Source of the DNA: Cupriavidus sp. UYMMa02A | GTDB lineage: Bacteria; Pseudomonadota; Gammaproteobacteria; Burkholderiales; Burkholderiaceae | DNA length: 64,000 bases | NCBI GenBank assembly: GCA_001725945.1 | Contig: LRMT01000004.1 | Span: 1-64,000, forward strand | Reading direction: 5' to 3' | In this document: piece by piece, positions 11,309 through 21,336 of the stretch | Position numbering within the stretch: position 1 is the stretch's first letter | How the letters are laid out: every line of letters begins with the position of its first letter | Translations under genes and position numbers: made by a program | The notes under the pieces: generated by a model | What the model was told of the DNA's origin: nothing | Databases searched by the model: none | The model's input: the letters and a program-made list of their open reading frames with translations, nothing else

Positions 11309-11671
11309 TTACGCCAATATCGGTTTAACCGCGACACTATCCAGCGCGGCGGCACGAATGAGCCGTGTCTCCTGCGCCGTGATCAAATGGCCCGACGCCT
11401 TGAGATAGGCTGAGAAATCCGGATGCGTATCGCGTGCATGGCACCGTCGTTCGTAGTCCGCCAGATCGTCGTACCCCCAAAGGTGGGTGAACTGGTTCTG
11501 CGCCCCAACGAGACTTGTCCAAAAGCCGAGCGGATGTCCAAGCGTCTCGAGCAGGATTGGCATGGCAAGTCTGTCGAACACCTCGAGAAACTCGGGCATC
11601 TTGCGCAGCGCGATGGTGTAGACCCGGAAATCCACGAGGGGCTTTGCCAGATACATTGGGCGAGCGATCAT
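11309..11671 (-). CDS. NIPSNAP-family protein
   Basis: 120 aa, intact. VDFRVYTIALRKMPEFLEVF and a later GFWTSLVGAQNQFTHLWGY are the two halves of the NIPSNAP ferredoxin-like fold; TRLIRAA follows at the C-terminus. Its ATG overlaps the stop of the flavoprotein gene (ATGA), so the two are translationally coupled. NIPSNAP proteins in bacterial catabolic operons have no settled biochemical role; a small-molecule binding or isomerase-like helper is possible, but this is inference. Confidence 0.85.
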   Translation of the reverse strand: MIARPMYLAKPLVDFRVYTIALRKMPEFLEVFDRLAMPILLETLGHPLGFWTSLVGAQNQFTHLWGYDDLADYERRCHARDTHPDFSAYLKASGHLITAQETRLIRAAALDSVAVKPILA

Positions 11672-13389
11672 GCGTGCACCTTCTCTTTGCGGGTCGTGGC
11701 TTTGGCGGCGATGGCGTTACCGGTGACAAAACCGAAAGTCATATTGGGCCCGTGAGTGATACCGGCGCCCGGATAGTTGCCGCCCATAACGCTTCGGCGG
11801 TCATTGCCGACCGCGTAAAGGCCTTCAATCTGGCTGCCGTCGGCGCGCAGCACCTCGCCCGTGACGCTGGTACTGAGGCCATCGAACGTGCCCAGATCGC
11901 CCATCACCACCTTCACCGCATAGAAGGGGCCCGTCGAGATCGGCGCAACGCAAGGGTTGGGCTTGTTGTCGGGATCGGCGAGATAGCGGTTGAACGATGT
12001 GCGGCCGCGATGGAACGTCGGGTCTTCTCCGCGACCGGCATCGACATTGTAGGCACGGACCGTCTTCTCAAGCGCATCAGGAACAATCCCGCAATGGCGC
12101 GCCAGCTCGCCAATCGTCTCGCCCTTGAAGAGATAGCCTTTGCGTAGCAACGGCCCCACTGGCATCGGCGCGGGCTTGGCATATCCCAGGCCATACTTGC
12201 CCAGCGCCACCTTATCGCAGATGAGCCACATCGCCGTTTCCCGCTCACCCTCGCAGGCACGGATCAGCGCCGAGCCAACATCGTGGTAGGAATTCGATTC
12301 ATTGGTGAAGCGCTGACCGCTTCGCAGCACGCCGATCACGCCGGGCTTGTAGCGGTCGAGCAGATGCGGGAACACGCCCGTGCGGCCCTTGCCGAACGGC
12401 ACCTTCGAGACAGGCATCCAGGCCGACGCTTCGGGAAAGCCAAGCTTCACTGTCCCACCGACCTTCTCCGCCATGGTCAGCCCATCGCCTTTGTTGCCGA
12501 CGGGCGTGGGCGAGAGATGTTCGCCTCCACGCTTCACATGCGGATAGACCTGCGCGATGCGTTTGACGTCGTGCGGGAAGCCGCCGCACGCCAGCACGAC
12601 GCCGTGCCGTGCGGTGATGCGAAGCTCACCGTCCGCTGCGCTCGCACGCGCACCGACCACCTTGCCGTTCTCGCTCAGCAGTTCCTTCACAGGCGTCGAA
12701 GTGAGGATCGGAATGTCGAGCGCCAGCGCCGACTTCGCAAGTCTCGCAGCGAGCGCGTTTCCGCTCGTGACGTTGATCCCGCGCCGGTAAAGCACCAGCT
12801 CCTTGATGTGCGTAGCCAGACGCCGCGCCACATAGCAGAACGAAACAATCGACTTGGTCGCGCGGAAGAAGTGCTTGAGGTCCGCGTTCGAGGAATTGAA
12901 CATCATCCCCATGAAGGTGATCGTCTCGAGTGGCGGCTTGAGGCGTTGCATGTCCTTGCCTAGCCCTCGAATATCATAGGGTGCGGCGAGAATCGAGCGG
13001 CCGATGTCGACGCCGCCGGGCGCATCCGGGTGATAGTCCGGGTAGAGCGTGGGCACGAACTTCATCTCGGTCTCTCGCTCGAAGAACTCGACCATTTTCG
13101 GCCCGTTCTCGATAAAGCATTGGACCGCAGCGGCATCGTAGTTGCTGCCCGTCTCGCTCATCATGTATTTGCGTACGCGCTCGACGGTGTCCGCCGGGTT
13201 CTGCTGCCGGCCGTATTTGCTCAGCGGAATCCACAAGACTCCGCCCGACAGCGCGGTGGTACCACCGAACACGGGCTCCTTTTCGAGCACGATGACATCG
13301 AGGCCGCGCTTGCGTGCCGTGATCGCGGTAGCGAGGCCCGCTGCACCCGATCCGACCACGACCAGATCGCAAGTCATCTCCTTGGCCAT
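11668..13389 (-). CDS. FAD-dependent ketone desaturase (3-ketosteroid-1-dehydrogenase-like)
   Basis: 573 aa from ATG 13389 with AGGAG upstream; intact. CDLVVVGSGAAGLATAITA and VIVLEKEPVFGGTTALSGG are the ADP-binding and flavin motifs of the FAD_binding_2 family; GNYPGAGITHGPNMTFGFVT is the C-terminal active-site and flavin block seen in 3-ketosteroid dehydrogenases, whose Tyr-Pro-Gly-x-Gly element is retained. Such enzymes introduce C=C bonds next to a ketone. Between an SDR upstream and pobA downstream, I infer that it desaturates a 4-oxocyclohexanecarboxylate-like ketone toward 4-hydroxybenzoate. A steroid or other cyclic-ketone substrate is the alternative. Confidence 0.85.
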   Translation of the reverse strand: MAKEMTCDLVVVGSGAAGLATAITARKRGLDVIVLEKEPVFGGTTALSGGVLWIPLSKYGRQQNPADTVERVRKYMMSETGSNYDAAAVQCFIENGPKMVEFFERETEMKFVPTLYPDYHPDAPGGVDIGRSILAAPYDIRGLGKDMQRLKPPLETITFMGMMFNSSNADLKHFFRATKSIVSFCYVARRLATHIKELVLYRRGINVTSGNALAARLAKSALALDIPILTSTPVKELLSENGKVVGARASAADGELRITARHGVVLACGGFPHDVKRIAQVYPHVKRGGEHLSPTPVGNKGDGLTMAEKVGGTVKLGFPEASAWMPVSKVPFGKGRTGVFPHLLDRYKPGVIGVLRSGQRFTNESNSYHDVGSALIRACEGERETAMWLICDKVALGKYGLGYAKPAPMPVGPLLRKGYLFKGETIGELARHCGIVPDALEKTVRAYNVDAGRGEDPTFHRGRTSFNRYLADPDNKPNPCVAPISTGPFYAVKVVMGDLGTFDGLSTSVTGEVLRADGSQIEGLYAVGNDRRSVMGGNYPGAGITHGPNMTFGFVTGNAIAAKATTRKEKVHA

Positions 13390-13423
13390 ACCCACTCTCC
13401 TTTTCGTTATGGTGTGATGGCGC

Positions 13424-14268
13424 TCACGCGGCCGGGGTGGCGTTAAAGCCGGGACGCGGAACCATGTCCATCAGCATGCAATCGAGCCCGCCGTCGACGA
13501 GCACCTCGGCGCCGTTGACGTACGCTGCGAGGTCAGACGCGAGGAACAGCGACGGGCCAGCGAGATCCTCCGGCTCGCCGATGCGGCGACTCGCAGTGGC
13601 GGCGGCGCGGCGAGCCTCGAAGCCTGGCTCCTCGTAGAACTTCGCGGACAGCGCGGTGCGGATCATGCCCGGCAGCACGCAGTTGCTGCGCACGCCGCGG
13701 GGCCCCCACTCCGCAGCCAACTGGCGCGAAAGCAGCAGCACGCCCGCCTTGCTCGGGCTATAGGAACCGCTATTGGTCTGTGGATTGAGTGCCGCGACCG
13801 AGGCAACGTGGACGATACTGCCCTTGCCCGCCGCCAGCATGTCGCGCCCGAACGCTCGGGCACACAGAAGATAGCCGGTGAGGTTCACGGCGATGGCCTG
13901 GTTCCAGTCCTCGATCGAGACAGTCTCAAGAGGACCGGCGCGCAGGAGTCCTGCATTGTTCACGAGCACGCTGGCCGGCCCGAGTGCCGCGCGAACCTCG
14001 CCAGCCGCCGCGGCAACCGAGGCTTCGTCGGCCACGTCGCAGCCGATCGCCTTCGCCACCGCACCGGCGTCCCGAAGTTCGGCGGCGACAGCTTCCGCGC
14101 CGGCAAGATTCCGATCCACGAGCGCTACATGTGCGCCGACAGCGGCGAAGCGCGCGCGATGCCTTCACCAATACCGCTGCCCGCACCCGTGACCACGCAA
14201 ACCTTGCCGCCCAGGTTCAACCCGTATGGGGCCGAGACGGCTGCGCGCCTTTCAAGTTCCTTTTCCAT
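13424..14268 (-). CDS. Short-chain dehydrogenase/reductase, one frameshift
   Basis: About 281 aa after repair. The start MEKELERRAAVSAPYGLNL is followed by VCVVTGAGSGIGEGIARA (cofactor glycine motif); near 14155 a base is lost and the frame continues VGAHVAL. VNNAG, the catalytic Ser in VASVAALN and Tyr-Ser-Pro-Ser-Lys (YSPSK) complete a classical NAD(P)-dependent oxidoreductase. It is the first gene of the leftward SDR-flavoprotein-NIPSNAP operon, 35 bp before the flavoprotein. In the proposed pathway it would oxidise the hydroxyl installed by the P450 to a ketone; the exact alcohol is not determined by sequence. Confidence 0.85.
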
Positions 14269-14351
14269 GCCGTTACTTTCCTAAAATCTTCCGTGCAATT
14301 ACGCTTGCTGAAATTTGTATCGCCATTGAACGCCTCAAGCGCCTGTGGAAC

Positions 14352-14389
14352 AATGGACAGAGCCCACATATAGCAGGACATAACGTGCA
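14352..14389. promoter_or_regulatory. Candidate AraC-type operator, copy A
   Basis: A 38-bp block matching 32/38 positions with a block at 18281-18318. Shared cores are AATGGACAGAG and AGCAGGACA, giving two GGACA direct repeats (14355, 14376) exactly 21 bp apart, the two-turn spacing typical of AraC-family sites. It lies between the AraC gene (starts 14392) and the leftward SDR operon (starts 14268), about 85-120 bp upstream of the latter. Confidence 0.6.
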
Positions 14390-14391
14390 TC

Positions 14392-15324
14392 ATGACCCTT
14401 GACCAACAGCGCCGCCGGACCGTTCTGCACTTCGCGCTCTATGGCGCGGAAGCCGGCCAATCGTGGGTCGACATGGTGCATTACGAGCCCATTTCGCTGC
14501 GTGCCGGCCGGTTCGACTTCGAGATCAAGCCGCACGTCCACGACGCGCTGATCCAGGTGCTCTACGTCACCAGCGGGGGCGGCGAGACCTTCATCGACGG
14601 CCGGACGTGGGCGGTCGTTGCGCCATGCCTGATCGTGGTTCCGGCGCACTCGGTCCACGGCTTTCACTTCCGCAGCGACATCGACGGTCACGTCATCACC
14701 GCCGCGCAGCCTGCCCTAGAATCCCTGGCGATGACGGCCGCGCCCGAACTGCTGGAATTCATGCGCACGCCGACGGTGCTCTCGATCGATCCCGATGTCG
14801 AACGCGGTACGCCTCTGGAAACGCTATTTCAGTCGATCGGGTACGAGGCGGAGAGTCACGAGCGCTGGCAGTTCACCGCAGGCGCAGCGCTGACGATCGC
14901 CCTGTTCGTCAAGATCGGGCGCCTCAGCGAGAGCGCCCGGCTTTCAGCCAGTTCCGAGCAGCGGACCGTGGCGGCGCGGATCGAAAGGTTCCGCGCCCTG
15001 CTGGACCGCCATTGCCGTGAGCGGCGGCCCGTCGCCAGCTATGCCACCGAGATGGGCGTGACCACTGGGCAGCTCTCCCGCATCTGCCGCGCCACCTTCG
15101 GGGTCTCGGCAATCGAGGCAATCGATGCACGCTCGATCCACGAGGCCAAGCGACTGCTCGGCTATTCGACGCTCAGCGTGAAGCAGATCGCGAGTGAACT
15201 GGGCTTTCAGGACGAGGCCTATTTCGGTCGCTTCTTTCGCAAGCAGACGGGACTCCGGCCAACCGAATACCGCTCGGCGGCCCACGATCGATCCTTGCCG
15301 CCTGACAAGGAGGCAGCGGACTGA
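14392..15324 (+). CDS. AraC-family transcriptional regulator (PobC/PobR-like)
   Basis: 310 aa, intact. N-terminal cupin sensing domain (residues about 30-110: HVHDALIQVLYVTSGGGETF and IVVPAHSVHGFHF), then a C-terminal double helix-turn-helix (residues about 205-300: YATEMGVTTGQLSRICRA and KQIASELGFQDEAYFGRFFR). AraC regulators of this kind activate pobA-type genes in response to an aromatic acid. It lies between the P450 gene and the SDR operon, both of which carry the same upstream 38-bp motif, so it is the likely activator of both. The effector may be the substrate or 4-hydroxybenzoate. Confidence 0.9.
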   Translation: MTLDQQRRRTVLHFALYGAEAGQSWVDMVHYEPISLRAGRFDFEIKPHVHDALIQVLYVTSGGGETFIDGRTWAVVAPCLIVVPAHSVHGFHFRSDIDGHVITAAQPALESLAMTAAPELLEFMRTPTVLSIDPDVERGTPLETLFQSIGYEAESHERWQFTAGAALTIALFVKIGRLSESARLSASSEQRTVAARIERFRALLDRHCRERRPVASYATEMGVTTGQLSRICRATFGVSAIEAIDARSIHEAKRLLGYSTLSVKQIASELGFQDEAYFGRFFRKQTGLRPTEYRSAAHDRSLPPDKEAAD

Positions 15325-15348
15325 TTCGACCGCCCACTCCTATCTGGT

Positions 15349-18140
15349 TCAGACCGACAACCCGCCCAGCTTGACGAACAAGTGCTCCGGCCCGGAGTTG
15401 GTCAGATTGTTACCCCGCACATACTGGATCGGCCTTGCCGGATCGAGCGCGATGGCGCCAATCTTGCGCGCCAGCGCCTTCGTCGCGATAAGCGTCTCCA
15501 GCTTGGCGAGCGGCGCACCAAGGCATTTATGCATGCCGTTGCCAAAACCCAGGTGGCCGCTGGAATCGCGGTCGATGTCGAACGTCTCGCCCTCGGGAAA
15601 TTTGCGGCTGTCGCGATTTGCTGCCGAGAGCAGCAGTCGCACCACCGCACCCTTGGGCAAATCGACGCCCGCGACGGTGGTTGCCTCCGTCGTGATGCGG
15701 CTCACGCGCTGGACGGTACCGCGATAGCGCGCCACCTCCTCGACGAAACGATCTGCGTCGGCGGGGTTTTCGCGGATACGTCCCAGCAGATGCGGCTGTT
15801 CAGCGAGCATGCGAAAAGCGTTGGCGACAAGGATAGTCGTCGTGTCGTGCCCGGCGATAAAGACGAAGGCGCACAGCTCCTTCGCTTCCTTTTCCGAAAG
15901 CAGACCGCCCTTCCACATGCGCGCGATATGCCCGCCGATCGACTGGCTGTCGGTGAGCGCGAGCCGCTCCATTGCTTCCTTCAGGTATGCGAAGAAAGCC
16001 TGCGCGCTCTGCTCGTCGGTGCCGGTCCCCGGCGCATTGCGGGCGATGCGCCCGAAGTAGCTAAAGGTCTCGTCTGACCAGAACTTCATCTTCTCCTCAT
16101 CCTCGTTCGGCACGTCGATCATCGTAGAGATGGTCGAGATGCTGAGCGGGATGGCGAAATCGTTGACGACATCGCCGCCGCCTTTGGTAATCATCGCGTC
16201 GAGCAGGTCCTCCGCCCTTTGCGCGATCTGCTCGATAAAGGGATCGAGCGCCAGCGGCAGAAAGGACGGCTGGACGACCTTGCGCAAACGCGAATGATCG
16301 GGCGCGTCGAACAGCGTCAGGAACGTCAGCGGCGGCGGGCTGACGACCTCGGACGAAAACAGCTTCGGATTGCGGATCGCCTGGTAGACATCGTCATAGC
16401 GCGAGAGGAACCAGACGTCCGAAGTCGCCGACTGGCAACGCAACACTGGCGCATGCTCCCGCATCCAGCGGTAGTGCTCATACGGGTCGCCTTGCGAGCC
16501 GTCATCGACCACCTTGAATGGCTCCAATCCCTCGGGCCAGTCCAGTTCGTGTGAATAGGCCGGAAGGGTCTTGGCCGTAAATGGGCAAACCTGCGGCGCG
16601 CTCTGCGGCACACCAGGCAGCGCAGAGGGCGGCGCTGCGAGCGTGGCGGGCGCCGTCTTGCCCTGCGCCATACGCTCCAGCGCCCGGCTCATCGTGGCCT
16701 TGGAATGGCGCGCATGCAGTGCAATCACGTCGCGCGCCGCGTTCAGGTCGCCCAGTTCAAAGGCAGCGACAATGTCCCGGTGCTGCTGGACGATATCGCC
16801 GACGATCTCGATCTGGTCGGTCAGTGCGCGAGCGATGTAGTCCTGCACGGCCAGTTGCCGGTAAAGCATGATCAGCTGCGCGTTCCCGGAAGCCTCAATC
16901 GTGAACATGTGGAAGGCGTGGTTTGCCTCGATGTAGCGCGCAACGTCGGTAAAGCGCCCCCCGGACACGAACGGCGCCGTCGCCTCGGCGAGCTGGCGGA
17001 AGGTGATCAATTGCTCGCTCGACAGCCGGCCCATGGTCAGCTGAGCCGCCCCGAGTTCGAGCGCCATGCGCACGTCGAAGGCTTCATCGACATCAACAGG
17101 GGCGATGCGCTCCTCGCCGGTCTGGACCACCAGGCCAGTGCCGGCGATTTCTCATAATAGAAATTGCGCGGCGTCAGCCCTTCTGCAGAGAGATAATCGC
17201 GCACCGCGTCGACCATAGGCGGCGGGCCGCAGAGGTAGACATCCGCGTCGCCACCGTTGAGCTGGGCAGCTCCGATGTGGTGGGTCACATAACCCTTGTT
17301 GGGATAGGCGCTCTCGGGGCTGGCGACGGTGCAAGCATAGGTGAAGTTCGGCAGGCGCTGCGCGTAGGTTTCGAGCTGATCGACGCGACCCAGATCCTCG
17401 TCGTTGTTCACGCCCAGGACCATGTGGATCGGATAAGGGCTGCCGCCGTCCTCGACGATCTTGTCCAGCATCGAGAGGAAGGGCGCGAGGCCCGTGCCAC
17501 CCGCCAGAAACAGCACCGGCCGCCCGATGGGCCGCAGGTAGAAGCTTCCCATCGGGCCACGAAATTCGATTGGATCTCCGACTTTTGCGGTTTCGCTGAG
17601 CCAGGTCGACATCGCCCCTTGACGCACATTGCGCACGAGAAAGGACAAGCGCTGCTCGGACGGCCCCGAACTGAAGGAGTAGGACCGCGTCTGATCGGTG
17701 CCGGGCACCCGGATGTTGACGTACTGCCCAGGCAGGAAGTTGAGATCTGCGCGGTGCTCGATCTCGACCGAGAAGGCGATCGTGCTGTCCGACACTTGTT
17801 GACACGCGACGATCTGTCCGCTGTGAGAGGATGGGCCGGTACCAGAGACATCAGAGTTCGTGGCGATCTGGATCACGCAGTCGGAACGTGGGCTCATCTG
17901 GCAGGTGAGCACCTTGCGGGCGCTCGCCTCATCGGGGCTAAGCGCATCTTCCACGCAGTCTCCAAGAACGTACTCGCCGGACTCGCAGACCGCCTTGCAA
18001 GTGCCGCAGACACCATCACGGCAATCGAGTGGAACATTGATCCTGGCGCGAATGGCGGCATCGGTGATGCGCTCACTCTGCTCACACTCGATAAAACGAG
18101 TGACTCCGTCCTCAAAACGGAGGGTTATCTGGTGGGCCAT
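15349..18140 (-). CDS. Ferredoxin reductase-FCD-cytochrome P450 fusion (one frameshift between modules)
   Basis: ATG 18140 follows AGGAG. Module 1 (residues 1-330) is a BenC-like electron-transfer unit: 2Fe-2S cysteines 40, 45, 48 and 80 (CRDGVCGTC...LTC), flavin RSYSFSS, NAD site GGTGLAPFL and CGPPPM. It reaches YYEK, where AAATC for AAATTC drops a T near 17153; restored, it reads EKFAGTGLVVQTGEE and runs straight on. Module 2 (about 340-500) is an FCD ligand-sensing domain of GntR regulators without its winged helix (RMALELGAAQL, HAFHMFTIEASGN, QHRDIVAAFELGD). Module 3 (about 515-930) is a P450: AGHDTTT I-helix, ExxR in EEVARYR, haem loop FGNGMHKCLG. The result is a self-sufficient monooxygenase of about 930 aa. 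If the frameshift is real there are two proteins, the second starting at GTG 17130 with no clear ribosome site. Confidence 0.75.
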
Positions 18141-18280
18141 GGCGACGTCTCCTCTAGGCCGCCCAAACATTACGCTCCGCTGGCGTTATGCATGGGTTGG
18201 CTGGCGCGCGAGGTCGTGTTTCTCGCAAGCGCCCGTTGGTTTCAATGACGCCAATTTAGAGCCTGTGCCGCGCCCTCCTC

Positions 18281-18318
18281 AATGGACAGAGACGACATTG
18301 AGCAGGACAAAACATGCA
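18281..18318. promoter_or_regulatory. Candidate AraC-type operator, copy B
   Basis: This is the second copy of the 38-bp motif found at 14352-14389, with GGACA repeats at 18284 and 18305 (21 bp apart). It lies about 140-180 bp upstream of the leftward reductase-P450 start, in the same orientation relative to its target as copy A relative to the SDR operon. This supports joint control by the AraC protein at 14392. Confidence 0.6.
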
Positions 18319-18711
18319 CGGATGTTGGATATGAGGTCCGCAAGCACAGACGGACTTCTGACGATGGAGCGCCTGGTTTCCTGCCGTCGCAGTCCACGGC
18401 CAACCAACGACGCGACGATCCGATTCGTCGCATTTTTCGATGGCGGGCGCGGCAGTTGACCAACGTAGACGAGATGCTCCTGAGGAAACCAGATCTTGCG
18501 GTGCTTCCTCCGTGTGCTGTACTCGTACCCTGCCCGCGTCAACAGCTGAGGAGGCCCCTATAACGCCTCAAGCCTCGCCGCACTCGAGGCCGCTCGCCCG
18601 CCATCACACACCTGTCGCGCTCATACGCGCCAGTGACTCGCGCCGTCCATGGAGCTGTATGAGCCGCATAGCCTGAAACGCAAAATATCTTTCCGTTAGC
18701 CGGCGGTCCCT
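18319..18711. other. Intergenic, no gene recognised
   Basis: No frame here resembles a known protein. It separates the P450 cluster from a decayed segment and probably contains the junction of two acquired pieces, since the sequence becomes visibly more A/T-rich after about 18700. Confidence 0.35.
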
Positions 18712-19605
18712 TTATTCCATTTTGATGTTATATCTGTCCTTGGCGGAATTCCAATTCACATAGTCACGCTCCACAATTCGCCTGAATTCATAGTCATTAG
18801 AGCCGACGGGCACTAGCCCAAAATTTTCGATAAATCTCTCCCGGACCTTGGATTTCACCATCATCTTCTGCATTGCCATGGAAATCTCCTTCAGAATATA
18901 TTCAGGAGTATTTGCCGGAGCAAAAACGCCGACCCAGGTTCTGGCACCTCCCAGTGTAGGCAAGCCCAGCTCACCAATCGTCGGAACGCTCGGAAGCGCA
19001 GGCGAACGTTTCGGATTTGTCGGGAACAATATTGATCTTCAACCCCGTCTCTCTTGCAATTGCCTCCCCATAGAAATGGGGTGTTGACCCGTATCCCGGA
19101 ACACCAAAGCTCAGAGCCTCATGATTCTGCAATTTTCTGTTCTGCAGTTCGCGCCAGTTTTTGAACCTGGAATCGCCACGAACCAATATCACCCCTACAG
19201 AATCCGCGAGCTGACTGACAGGGGAGAAGTCCTTGACAGGTGAAACTTGACCGCAGATGCATTTACAATGGGCGCCGTCAAAAATGCAGTGTATCCAATG
19301 CCGATCGTGTAGCCATTCGGCTTGGCGCGGGCAAGATTCTGAGGGGCAATCATTCCAGATGCACCGGCCTGGTTATCTACGATCACAGGCTGATGGAAGT
19401 TCTGATGCAACTCCTCTGCCACCAGTCGACCAATTGTATCTGCCATTCCACCGGGCGGGCTGGAACTATAATCTTGACAGGTCCATTGGGATAGCCTGAA
19501 GGCTCGGCGAAGACGTGACATGAGATAATCGAAATTAAGATCCCTATAAACCTTCAGAATAAATCGTGATCTTTCAATTGACGCTGCTTTATTCTTATTC
19601 ATCAC
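18712..19605 (-). pseudogene. Bug/TctC-type solute-binding protein, decayed
   Basis: Recognisable pieces in three frames: PPGGMADTIGRLVAEELHQ and PVIVDNQAGASGMIAPQNLA (N-terminal lobe), ILVRGDSRFKNWREL, and a C-terminal part with PKRSPALPSVPTIGELGLP. Between NIVP and the PKRS segment roughly 45 codons present in normal Bug proteins are missing, so this is a genuine internal deletion, not only a base error. The N-terminus lacks a clean signal peptide. The stretch is richer in A/T than its flanks. Intact homologues are periplasmic carboxylate-binding proteins. Confidence 0.75.
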
Positions 19606-19637
19606 CCACTTTTTTTGTTATTGATTGAAGTACTAAA

Positions 19638-20452
19638 TTATCCCAGCTTCCGACATCTATTTTTTATCTCCATCTCCGAGAACCCAAGCGCAGTCAACGT
19701 TGCCTTCGTATCAACCCCCAATTTGGAGGATGCTTCTCTCGCGCAGGTGTTTCGCTGAAAAATACCGGATGTCTGACCGCAGGGATGGACCCCAGATCCG
19801 GATGATCCAAAGTCATTTCAATCCCATTATGACGAACCTGAGGGTCATCGAATACCTGCGACATGTCAAGCGCACTCGCGATCGCCGAATTGGCATGTAG
19901 TCCCGTAAACAGGTCCACTATAGGAATAGCCGTCCGCATAGGACCGGCACCAAGCTCCCCTTCCGACCTTCCACACGTACTCATTGGTCCAGCCATGGCC
20001 TGAAGGATGAAGTCATATGCCGGATAGGAGGCATATGGCCCGGTTTCTCCAAAACCTGTAATCGAGCAGTAAATTATGTCGGGTCGGATCTTCCTTAACG
20101 AGTCGTAATCGAGTCCATATCTAGCCAGTCTCCAACTTTAAAGTTTTCAACAAAGATATCGCAAGTCGTGGCAAGCGAAATGATTGCGTCAACACCTTCC
20201 GCCTTCGTGAAATCGATCGCAACAGACTTCTTTCCTCTGTTGTAACTCGTAAAGACAGTCGATTCACCGCGGTAACGATCAAACTCATCGGAGTCGATCA
20301 ACGGCATCATTCGCCTTGAATCGTCACCAACATGAGGCCGCTCAATTTTATAAACCTCTGCGCCAAGATCCGCCATGATTTGCGTGCACAGCGGCCCTGC
20401 AGGAACCAATGTGATTGGTCCGGCGGCAATGATGCCGCCTCGAGTGCTGCAT
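19638..20452 (-). pseudogene. CaiB/BaiF family III CoA-transferase, internally deleted
   Basis: AGAGGAGA precedes ATG 20452. VPAGPLCTQIMADLGAEVYK, then YNRGKKSVAIDFTKAEG and (after a base loss near 20105) CSITGFGETGPYASYPAYDF are the N-terminal half of a family III CoA-transferase. After IASAL the sequence jumps to MSQVFDDPQVRHNGIEMTLD, the C-terminal part, so about 180 codons are missing. A final frame change precedes the stop at 19638. It is non-functional; the intact paralogue lies at 21333-22551. Confidence 0.75.
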
Positions 20453-20467
20453 GCGCGTCTCCTCTCT

Positions 20468-21336
20468 TTATGGCGCAGTCCTTCCCGTGTTCCACACCTG
20501 CGCAATCTGCCCCGCCATGCGCGCCCCTTGCCCGAGGCCAGCTTCCGCACTAGGCACGCACCGCGACGGATCGAGGACGTTGTCGGTCATGGCATCCATC
20601 GACGCGGCATCGGGCACGATGACTTCCACTTGCGTGCCGCTTGCTCTCAGCGTGGCCACTTCCGCGCGAAGATGTCCGCTCACAGGGTTCCCATCCGCGT
20701 AGCCGAGCGGTGCGATCACAATCACGCATCGTGCGGTCGGGGCAAGGTCGGCGTTGGTCAGCGAGCGGATACCGCCGTCCATATACGTTCGGCCGTTGAT
20801 GGGCACCGTCGGCCAACTGCCCGGTACGGCGCAGCTGGCGGCGATGGCGTCGACGAAATCTACGCCGCTGTGCTTGTCGAACACCACGTGCTCGGCCGTT
20901 TCCACATCCACCGCCACCACGCGAAGCATGCGTCCTGGCCATACATGATGAGGCAGGCGCGAAGCGACGATCTCCCGGCGCACGCCTACTGACACGGACT
21001 CGGTGCGCAGCGCGTAGGCGCCGATACGCCGCCGCGCGGCCGTCAGATCCCCGTGCACCTTTTCCATCAGTTGACGGTTGCGGGCATCGGCGTCGGACTG
21101 CGAATATTGCCTTGCCATTTCACGGGACTGCGAGGGCGGAACGAGTTGTCCGGCCAGCAGGATCTCAAGCCCGATGCCGAGGCAATCTGCGCGCCGACAA
21201 CGGAGCCCGCAGATGTCCCCACGAACGCATCGGCGTGTGTAATGTCGACACCCTTGCGCGCCATGCCCGCGGCAACGCCCGTCGCCCACGCAATGCCCGC
21301 CACTCCTCCCCCACCCAGCACGACGGCGCGGCTCAT
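20468..21336 (-). CDS. Patatin-like phospholipase/esterase, one frameshift
   Basis: About 290 aa. Start MSRAVVLGGGGVAGIAWATG supplies the patatin oxyanion glycines, VGTSAGSVVGAQ the GxSxG nucleophile and MDGGIRS the Asp of the Ser-Asp dyad. A missing C near 21165 (GGCTT for GGCCTT) shifts the frame within AQIASASG-LEILLAGQLV. Its ATG overlaps the stop of the CaiB gene upstream, so it is co-translated. In a cluster with a Baeyer-Villiger enzyme it could cleave the ester or lactone product; a lipid-acting role is equally possible. Confidence 0.82.
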
